Below, piece by piece: positions 1-5,213 of a stretch of 5,213 nucleotides of DNA; within the stretch, counting starts at the first letter, position 1, and every line of letters begins with the position of its first letter. Under the pieces are notes generated by a model. It made no database searches, had not been told where the DNA came from, and was given only the letters and a program-made list of their open reading frames with translations. The position numbers and the translations under genes were made by a program. Source of the stretch: Gemmatimonadota bacterium (GTDB lineage: Bacteria > Gemmatimonadota > Gemmatimonadetes > Longimicrobiales > Longimicrobiaceae); NCBI GenBank assembly GCA_019240375.1, contig JAFAYN010000123.1:1-5213 (forward strand), written 5' to 3'.

Positions 1-747
1 TCGTACGCCGCGCTCGCCCGGCGGCTGGGGACGGACCAGCCCTTCTACGCGTTCCAGGCCCGGGGGGTGGAGGGCGACGAGGCGCCGCACGCCACCGTCG
101 AGGCAATGGCGGCGGACTACCTGGCGCACCTCCGGGCGACGCAGCCCCGGGGGCCGTACCGGCTGGGCGGGTGGTCGATGGGCGGGGTGGTCGCCTTCGA
201 GATGGCCCGCCGGCTGGAAGCCGCGGGGGAGGCGGTGGAACTCCTGGCGCTGGTGGATTCCCGCGCTCCCGGGGGCTACCGGGCCCCGTTCGACCCGGAC
301 GATCCGGGACTCCTCGCCGGCTTCGCACTGCACCTGGGGCTCGCGCCGGAGAGGATCCCCCTTTCGTGGGCGGAAGCCGCCGCGCTCCCGCCCGGGGAGC
401 GGCTGCGGCGGGCGTGGGAGGCTGCGCGCGCGGCAGGCGTCGTCCCGGAGGACGTGGAGCTTGCCGGCTTCGAGCGGCTGTGGGCCGTCTTCCGCGCCAA
501 CGTGGCCGCGGCCGCGGCGTACCGGCCAGGGCCGTGCGACTCGGACCTGCTCATCGTCCTGGCGGAGGAGCGCGACACTCCCGCCGTGTGGGAGGTGGAG
601 GGGTGGGGCGCGCTCACCACAGGCGCGGTGCGGAGCGCCACCGTCGCGGGAGACCACTTCACCCTGGTGCGGGAGCCCCGCGTCGCGGGACTCGCCACCG
701 TGCTGATGGAAGAGCTGGTCGCGCGTGCGGTCCTGGTGAGCCGGTGA
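1..747 (+). CDS. Terminal thioesterase domain of an NRPS/PKS (3' end of a gene starting outside the window)
   Basis: This is the last 248 residues of an open frame that runs in from the left edge and stops at TGA 745-747. It is an alpha/beta-hydrolase thioesterase of the type that ends modular synthetases, releasing the finished chain from the carrier protein by hydrolysis or cyclisation in the cytoplasm. The three expected catalytic residues are visible: Ser59 in the nucleophile elbow GWSMGG (codon 175-177), Asp86 in LALVDS (256-258) and His219 in GDHFTLV (655-657). The run PRGPYRLGGWSMGG is typical of integrated type I thioesterases; stand-alone editing type II enzymes more often carry GHSMGA-like elbows. 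The GTG at 67 lies inside conserved domain sequence (FYAFQARGVEG) and is not a start. Adenylation, condensation or ketosynthase modules should lie upstream but cannot be seen, so NRPS versus PKS and the product remain open. The domain looks complete and functional. Confidence 0.93.
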   Translation, partial: SYAALARRLGTDQPFYAFQARGVEGDEAPHATVEAMAADYLAHLRATQPRGPYRLGGWSMGGVVAFEMARRLEAAGEAVELLALVDSRAPGGYRAPFDPDDPGLLAGFALHLGLAPERIPLSWAEAAALPPGERLRRAWEAARAAGVVPEDVELAGFERLWAVFRANVAAAAAYRPGPCDSDLLIVLAEERDTPAVWEVEGWGALTTGAVRSATVAGDHFTLVREPRVAGLATVLMEELVARAVLVSR

Positions 748-971
748 CGTCGCTGTGCTTTCGCACACTTCGCCGATGCAGCAATGACTCCATGCACATA
801 ACGAGATGGCACCGGAGGGTTGCCGAGCGCATTCGGATCAGAGAACTTGCGAAGTGCACCGCGGGACGCGCTGTTCGAATCATCCAGCCGTAATCTGCCT
901 TTCCTCTCCAGCGGCTGGCGGCAATGGGGAATTCCTGTTGCTGCTGGAAATCGTGTTCCTCCATTGCGATC
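748..971. other. Intergenic spacer of lower GC, no convincing gene
   Basis: This stretch separates the synthetase stop from the likely CHAT start. It should hold the 3' end of the synthetase transcript and the CHAT promoter, but I cannot pick out a convincing -35/-10 pair. The only hairpin I notice is TGTGC-TTTC-GCACA (754-767), a 5-bp stem without a following T-run, which is too weak to call a terminator. Hand counts on sampled 60-base lines give about 57% GC at 781-840 and 48% at 961-1020, against 77% at 2881-2940, so the spacer and the CHAT start are clearly poorer in GC than the flanking genes. Open frames cross it on both strands but have no recognisable protein pattern. An in-frame ATG at 924 would extend the CHAT protein by 16 Cys-rich residues; I treat this as untranslated. 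Confidence 0.6.
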
Positions 972-2465
972 ATGAGCAAAGTCAAAATCCTGTTCTTTGC
1001 AGCCGATCCGCTTTCCGTTCCCCCCGACGGACGAGCCTCCAGGCTCCTTCTGGACGAGGACATCCGGCAGATCCGGGAGAAGGTGCGCGCATCCGAGCAT
1101 CGTGATGCCTTCGAGTTCGACTATCGCCTGGCCGCTCGGCCCGACGACCTGCTCCAGGCCCTGAACGAGGTACGACCGGACGTCGTTCACTTCAGCGGGC
1201 ATGGCTGGAGCGAGGGCCTGATCCTGATGAACTCCGGAGGTCGCCAGCCGCACCGGGTGCACCGCGAGGCGCTCACGACGCTGTTCCGGTCCTTTCCCGG
1301 GAACATCCGATTGGTCGTGCTCAACGCCTGCGGTTCCGAGGCCCAGGCGCGAGCGATTGCCGACGTGGTCGGATGCGCCATCGGTATGCGTGGAGAGATC
1401 AGCGACGAGGCGGCGATCACGTTCGGCAGCTCGTTTTACCGCGCCATCGGTTTCGGCGCATCGATCCATGCCGCGGTCGACCAGGCACGCAGTGCGGTCG
1501 CGCTGTCGCACTTCGACGAGCGCGGCTGTCCGCAGCTGTCGGCGCGTCGGGGTGTCGACCCCGCGCGGATCGTGCTGGTTTCGCCTACGAGTAAGCCGCC
1601 ACGCACGTCGGGTTGGGCGAAGCGAGCGGTCGTCGCGCTGGCGGTCACTGGTGCCGCCGTGGCCGGAGCGGTGTACCTCGCTTCAAAATGGAGCCCGGAG
1701 TCCAGCCCCATTACGCGTACCGCCTCGGAACGGAGCCGGGAATCCAGCGTCCCCGCAGCTCCTTCCTTCGCGGACTCGCCATCCACTCAGACCGCTCCGT
1801 CATCCGCGGCTCCCTCCCCTGTCCGTGATACCGCCTACCAGCCACCCCCGCTGGACGATTCGGGAAACACGGTTCGGAATGGAGGTTTCCAGGATCGCTT
1901 CGCGGAATGGACCCGCACGGTGGATGGGGCCAGGGGCAAGGGTACGAACGAGATCGTGTCGTTCGCGGACGCGCGTTCCGGGTATGCGCTTCATCTCACC
2001 TACGAAGGAAAGGGGAGTCTCCTGTTCGCTCAGAAGGTCCCCGTTTCAGGACCCGACTACGTCTTCCGCGGAACGTTTCGCGCCTCCTCGCACGAGGGGC
2101 CGATGATCGGTTTCAGCGGGACCGGGATCGCGACGGTGATGCTGCAGTACCTGGACAAAGACGGCCGGGTTCTCGGAATCACGGGCCTATACAGCTACGT
2201 GCAGAACCCGCTCGCCAATACCCCCCTGGTCGGTGTGCCGAGGCGTGGGAACGGCGGGAACGACGTTCACTACATCGACGTCGAGAAGGACCACCTCTAC
2301 AAGGACTACGAACTCGATATCCGCCGCGAGATTGAAGAGAACCTCCTCGGCGTGGTCGCCGGGCAGGTACGCACGGTCGCGATCGTGCTGTACTGCGGCG
2401 CCACCGACGATGGTGCCGGAGCCGAGCTGTGGGCCACCGATCTGTCCCTGCGGCCCAGGCGTTAG
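972..2465 (+). CDS. CHAT-domain caspase-like protease with one transmembrane helix and a beta-rich C-terminal domain
   Basis: Residues 1 to about 200 form a CHAT domain, a caspase/separase-type cysteine protease fold. The start MSKVKILFFAADP and the stretch with RLLLDEDIRQIREK are typical of the N-terminus of this family. The catalytic pair is intact: His77 in HFSGHG (1200-1202) and Cys120 in LNACGS (1329-1331). It is followed by the family's GMRGEISDEAAITF block and an FYRAI helix. A hydrophobic helix at about 219-238, preceded by Lys-Arg, predicts a cytoplasmic protease and an external C-terminus by the positive-inside rule. Residues ~241-298 are a Ser/Pro/Thr-rich linker. Residues ~299-497 open with NTVRNGGF, a start often seen in jelly-roll carbohydrate-binding-like domains, and look beta-rich. 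I chose ATG 972 (497 residues) because homology begins there; ATG 924 adds 16 odd residues, and neither has a clear Shine-Dalgarno. Known CHAT proteins often act as effectors in bacterial conflict or cell-death systems. The substrate and trigger here are unknown. The stop lies 22 bp from the stop of the opposing gene. Confidence 0.9.
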   Translation: MSKVKILFFAADPLSVPPDGRASRLLLDEDIRQIREKVRASEHRDAFEFDYRLAARPDDLLQALNEVRPDVVHFSGHGWSEGLILMNSGGRQPHRVHREALTTLFRSFPGNIRLVVLNACGSEAQARAIADVVGCAIGMRGEISDEAAITFGSSFYRAIGFGASIHAAVDQARSAVALSHFDERGCPQLSARRGVDPARIVLVSPTSKPPRTSGWAKRAVVALAVTGAAVAGAVYLASKWSPESSPITRTASERSRESSVPAAPSFADSPSTQTAPSSAAPSPVRDTAYQPPPLDDSGNTVRNGGFQDRFAEWTRTVDGARGKGTNEIVSFADARSGYALHLTYEGKGSLLFAQKVPVSGPDYVFRGTFRASSHEGPMIGFSGTGIATVMLQYLDKDGRVLGITGLYSYVQNPLANTPLVGVPRRGNGGNDVHYIDVEKDHLYKDYELDIRREIEENLLGVVAGQVRTVAIVLYCGATDDGAGAELWATDLSLRPRR

Positions 2466-2487
2466 CCGGTGACCGCAGGCGCCGGAC
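2466..2487. other. 22-bp gap between convergent genes, with no strong terminator
   Basis: The gap between the CHAT stop and the opposing stop is too short for two separate terminators. GGTGACC occurs at 2468-2474 and again at 2492-2498. Because the motif is nearly self-complementary, the copies could pair into a stem with one central G-G mismatch and a 17-base loop. There is no T-run on either side, so a bidirectional terminator is only a weak possibility, and transcripts may overlap at their 3' ends. Confidence 0.35.
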
Positions 2488-4593
2488 TCACGGTGACCTG
2501 GCTTCGTCCTCACCCCCGGCGAGTTCCGCGACCCGGAGAACCAGGTCGTCCGAAGATCCCTCCGCGAGCCCGGTGACCAGTCCGGCCGCCAGCTCCGGCT
2601 CACGGAACGTCCGCTGCGGTTCCGAGAGCCAGGCGACGAGGTCGTCCCACTGCCGCGGCACGCTTTCCACGGGTCCTTCGACGAGCAGGTCCAGCGCGTA
2701 CACCGCGAACAGCGCCGCCTCGATTTCCCGGCTCGCGAGCATTCCCTCGGCCTGGCCCGGATGCGGCGGAAGGCGCCCGAGGCGGTCCAGCGGGGGGACG
2801 CCGGCCGGCGCGGCGCGGTAGGGGGTGCCGAGCGGCGTCCCCAGGGGGGCGGCCAGCGCCACCGCGTGCAGTGCGCCGGGAGGCCCTCCGGCCACGCGGT
2901 ACCCGATGGTGGCGGGGTGGTACATCCCCAGGCCGAGCCCGATCACCGAGAGGTCGCGCCACAGCCGCGCGGCCGCGGCGACCAGCGCGAGGGGGTCCTG
3001 ATCGCGCCATGCACGCAGCGGGGCGGAGGAGGCAAGGGGGAGGGCTGCCGGCTGCGCGTAGAGATAGCCGAACCCCTCCGCGGGGCGCCCCAGGCATCTC
3101 GGTGAACGCCCCGTGGTCCGGGTTTCCAGCGCGCGGAAGAAGACGTTCTCGTGCTGCACCGCGCGCGCTCCGGCCTCTGTGGAAGCGGTGCGCAGCCAGC
3201 CGTGCGTCAGGTCGCGAAGAGGGAGCGGAACCACCCGCGTCTCCCAGCCGAATGCCCGCTCGGTGTGGACGGGCTTTCCGGTCGCGAGCACCGCGTCGCA
3301 CGCGACCGCTCCGGCGGGAGGGAGGATGCGGACCGATGCCCGTGACCGCCGCGGCAGGCGCTCCCAGGCGGGGCGCGCTCCCACCCGCAGGGTGCCCCGC
3401 GCCACCACTTCCGCCAGCCATCGATCGGCGGAGATGCGGGCGAAGGGGAGGACGACGGCCGGGGTGCCGGTTTCCAGCCAGCAGCCCCCGGGGTCGGCGG
3501 GGAGGTCGAACAGCGGCTCCGCCCAGGTCCCGGGATCCACGGTCACCGAGTCGGCTCCCGGAGGGACGGCGGCCACGCACTCGGCCCGCTCGCCGCAGCG
3601 CACCCCTCGCCCCCGCACCTGCACCGGCCATCCCTCGCCCATCCGGATGAGGACGTAGGGACCGAAGAGCGGGACCACGTACAGGGTGGATGCGGGAGCG
3701 GCCTCGTGAGGCTCCGCCGCGGGCGAGGGAGCAGGGGAGGGAGCCCGGTTCCGCGACGCGTGGCGGAGGAGGACGCCCCACGCGTCGAGGTCGGCGGTGC
3801 GGGGCGCGAGCCCCCCGTTCACCAGCGCCGCCGACTCGCGCGCGGCGATCTCGTCGAGCGCGCCGACCGCGGGGGTCGCTCCCGCGCGTCCGCGCAGCCC
3901 TGCCAGGTGCCGCTCCGAAAGCGTCCGCAGCGCTTCGACCCGTCCGGGCGACGCGCCCGTCGCGCGGGGCAGGTCGGCCCCCTCCACCGCCGCCGCAAGC
4001 TCCGCGGGCGACACCGCATCGGGCCAGTGCTTCACTTCCAGCGGCTCGTCCACGTGCGCCGGAAGCCGGTGCCCGGTCTCGGCGAGCTCCTCCTCCATCT
4101 CCTCCAGCCGCGCGCGGCAGGCCCGCAGCCACGCGGATTCACGGGTGCGGAGCGAGCCCTCGTCCACGCCGGCCATGTCCAGTGCGCGCGCCAGGTGCCA
4201 GGGCAGTCGCTCCGAGAACCGGTGGCGGAGGCGGCGCAGCACGCGCGCCACCTCCACCTCCGCATCGTGGCGCTCGATCGCGCGGGTGGCGCGCCCCCGG
4301 ACCGCGTTCCAGGCGTGGTCGAGCGACCTGCGGGCCAGCCCCCCCACGTCGAGGTCGGTGCCCCGCCGCCCGAAGGCGCGCAGCAGCGGGCTCTTCTCGC
4401 CTTCCAGGAAACGCGCGAGGTCGGCGGTGGACGCGGCCAGCGCCGGGTCGTCGCCGCCGGCCAGGCGCGCGTCGGTCTCCGCCAGGAGCTCGCGGGCGTC
4501 GCTCTCCACCCGGACCAGGTGCCGGCGCACCTCGTCGGACACGTCGATGCGGCCGCGCAGGGCGGCGGCCGAACGGGGGGCGTCGGTGCTCAT
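2488..4593 (-). CDS. Uncharacterised 701-residue protein downstream of a MotB/ZorB-like gene
   Basis: I do not recognise this family. The protein starts at ATG 4591-4593, overlaps the upstream stop by four bases (ATGA), and ends at TGA 2488-2490. No signal peptide or convincing transmembrane helix is visible, so it is probably cytoplasmic. Residues 1 to ~280 are rich in Ala, Arg, Leu and Glu and look alpha-helical, with a charged coiled-coil-like stretch at ~154-172 (RLEEMEEELAE). A Pro/Ala/Ser linker (~281-301) leads to a beta-rich middle region (~302-470) beginning LYVVPLFGPYVLIRM. Residues ~480-660 contain FGYLY (508-512), RLWRDLSVIGLGLGMYHPAT (His559) and a hydrophobic helix IEAALFAVYALDLLVEGP at ~624-641. 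The spacing vaguely recalls the hinge, catalytic loop and F-helix of a protein kinase, but HRD, DFG and the glycine loop are missing, so at most this is a degenerate pseudokinase. Very high GC and consistent coding bias support a real gene. The tight coupling suggests that it works with the envelope protein encoded upstream. Confidence 0.85.
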   Translation of the reverse strand: MSTDAPRSAAALRGRIDVSDEVRRHLVRVESDARELLAETDARLAGGDDPALAASTADLARFLEGEKSPLLRAFGRRGTDLDVGGLARRSLDHAWNAVRGRATRAIERHDAEVEVARVLRRLRHRFSERLPWHLARALDMAGVDEGSLRTRESAWLRACRARLEEMEEELAETGHRLPAHVDEPLEVKHWPDAVSPAELAAAVEGADLPRATGASPGRVEALRTLSERHLAGLRGRAGATPAVGALDEIAARESAALVNGGLAPRTADLDAWGVLLRHASRNRAPSPAPSPAAEPHEAAPASTLYVVPLFGPYVLIRMGEGWPVQVRGRGVRCGERAECVAAVPPGADSVTVDPGTWAEPLFDLPADPGGCWLETGTPAVVLPFARISADRWLAEVVARGTLRVGARPAWERLPRRSRASVRILPPAGAVACDAVLATGKPVHTERAFGWETRVVPLPLRDLTHGWLRTASTEAGARAVQHENVFFRALETRTTGRSPRCLGRPAEGFGYLYAQPAALPLASSAPLRAWRDQDPLALVAAAARLWRDLSVIGLGLGMYHPATIGYRVAGGPPGALHAVALAAPLGTPLGTPYRAAPAGVPPLDRLGRLPPHPGQAEGMLASREIEAALFAVYALDLLVEGPVESVPRQWDDLVAWLSEPQRTFREPELAAGLVTGLAEGSSDDLVLRVAELAGGEDEARSP
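4590..4593 (-). other. ATGA stop/start overlap (likely translational coupling)
   Basis: On the minus strand the last two bases of TG-A serve both genes: ATG (4593-4591) starts the 701-residue protein and TGA (4592-4590) stops the OmpA/MotB-like protein. No clear Shine-Dalgarno precedes the ATG, which fits re-initiation by terminating ribosomes and points to matched production of the two proteins. Confidence 0.88.
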
Positions 4594-5213
4594 CGGCGGC
4601 GTTCGACACAGGCGTCGCGCCGGCGCCGCTGCACGGTGTCGCCGGGAAGCTGCGGGCGGATTTCCAGCTCGATGCGGCGGTCGGCGGGATCGGCCCCCGC
4701 GCCGGCACGCGCCCGGTCGGGACGCACCGGGTAGTAGTGGCTGCGCCCCAGCGCCGACACGCGGCAGGCGGGGACGCCGGCGCTGTCGATCAGGAAGAGC
4801 GCCACGGTCGCGGCGCGCGCCGCGCTGAGCCCCCAGTTGCGCTCTTCGCTCCCCTCGCTGCTGGTGTGGCCGACCACCTGCACCTGGTCGATCTCGTTCA
4901 CCAGCCCCCGGGAAAGGAAGCTCCCGAAGTCGTGCAGGATCGCCCTCCCCTCGGGCTTCAGGCGGGCGAGCGCGTACTCGTTCCTGGGAAAGGTGGCCTC
5001 CTCGGCGATGCGCACCAGCACGTAGTCTCCTACGCGCTGCACGCTCACGCGGTGGTCGGCGGCCCCGGCGAGCACCGTCTCGATGCGCGCCAGGTTCGAC
5101 GCCTGGGCATCGGCCTGGTGGGCGCGCTGGATGGCGGGCACGGCGAGTGCCGCGAACAGGATCAGGAAGAGGAGGGTGGTGGCGGCCAGCAGGTCGGCGA
5201 ACGCAGGCCAGGG
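4590..5213 (-). CDS. MotB/ZorB-like envelope protein with OmpA-type domain (N-terminus beyond the right edge)
   Basis: The frame runs in from the right edge and gives 207 visible residues, stopping at TGA 4592-4590. The first ~25 residues (PWPAFADLLAATTLLFLILF) form a transmembrane helix with an Asp at its start (visible residue 7). This matches the proton-binding Asp layout of MotB, ExbD/TolR and ZorB stator subunits. A short polar helix (~29-50) follows, then an OmpA-like peptidoglycan-binding domain (~60-186) with VVGHTSSEG (114-121), N126-W-G-L-S..AR133A and RRIELEI (179-185). The Asp that usually follows GHT is Ser118 here; the Arg in the LSxxRA motif is kept. The C-terminus is a basic tail (QRRRRD...ERRR). 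The family role is to anchor an ion-driven rotary or force-generating complex to the cell wall with a five-helix MotA/ZorA/ExbB partner, whose gene I expect upstream. GTG 5141 falls inside the helix and is not the start. A generic OmpA-family envelope protein is the alternative. Confidence 0.88.
   Translation of the reverse strand, partial: PWPAFADLLAATTLLFLILFAALAVPAIQRAHQADAQASNLARIETVLAGAADHRVSVQRVGDYVLVRIAEEATFPRNEYALARLKPEGRAILHDFGSFLSRGLVNEIDQVQVVGHTSSEGSEERNWGLSAARAATVALFLIDSAGVPACRVSALGRSHYYPVRPDRARAGAGADPADRRIELEIRPQLPGDTVQRRRRDACVERRR

Noticed and set aside
67..69. GTG 67 as the start of a stand-alone thioesterase
   Set aside because: Conserved thioesterase sequence continues in frame upstream to base 1 with no stop, so the gene extends beyond the window.
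754..767. Hairpin TGTGC-TTTC-GCACA after the thioesterase stop, as a terminator
   Set aside because: It has only a 5-bp stem and no T-run, so it could easily arise by chance.
659..1063. A minus-strand frame across the spacer that I considered as a transposase or other gene remnant
   Set aside because: I could see no DDE or HTH pattern, no terminal inverted repeats and no target duplication. It also overlaps the conserved CHAT start.
276..1511. A 411-codon minus-strand frame covering the thioesterase end, the spacer and the CHAT start
   Set aside because: It is antisense to two genes with clear domain motifs and has no recognisable protein pattern. Long antisense frames are common in GC-rich DNA.
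2600..4132. A 510-codon minus-strand frame inside the 701-residue gene
   Set aside because: It is Arg/Gly/Ala/Pro-rich shadow translation. The 2488-4593 frame is longer, has sensible composition and is joined to the upstream gene by an ATGA overlap.
3706..4828. Long plus-strand frames of about 340 codons opposite the two minus-strand genes
   Set aside because: They are low-complexity Arg/Ala/Gly/Ser sequences with no domain, antisense to better-supported genes.

Overview
This is a GC-rich window with four protein-coding regions, two of them cut by the window edges. I see no rRNA, tRNA, CRISPR array or insertion sequence. High GC, a modular NRPS-type terminal thioesterase and an OmpA/MotB-type envelope protein suggest a Gram-negative bacterium with large secondary-metabolite clusters. 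Gemmatimonadota of the Longimicrobium type or Myxococcota would fit, but the taxon is an inference, not a determination.

Layout: (1) bases 1-747, + strand, the C-terminal thioesterase domain of a nonribosomal peptide or polyketide synthase that begins outside the window. (2) Bases 748-971, a spacer of visibly lower GC with no convincing gene. (3) Bases 972-2465, + strand, a CHAT (caspase-like) protease with an intact His/Cys pair, one transmembrane helix, a Ser/Pro/Thr-rich linker and a beta-rich C-terminal domain. (4) Converging on it from the right, a two-gene minus-strand operon with a 4-base ATGA overlap. Its upstream gene (4590-5213, partial) encodes a MotB/ZorB-like protein: a transmembrane helix with an acidic residue at its start, followed by an OmpA-like domain. 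Its downstream gene (2488-4593) encodes a 701-residue protein I do not recognise.

How the parts may work together: the ZorB/MotB-like protein implies a MotA/TolQ/ExbB-type (ZorA-like) partner just beyond the right edge. An ion-driven envelope motor coupled to an unfamiliar 701-residue cytoplasmic protein resembles the layout of Zorya anti-phage systems, although the third gene does not look like ZorC, ZorD or ZorE. The last ~220 residues of that protein have a pattern reminiscent of a degenerate protein-kinase C-lobe; this is a weak inference. The CHAT protein lies tail to tail with the operon, 22 bp away. It could be an independent membrane-anchored cell-death protease or a functional partner. 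Convergent orientation argues against co-transcription, so the link is only positional. The best candidate for something undescribed is the motor-type operon with its orphan 701-residue protein, with the transmembrane CHAT protease second.
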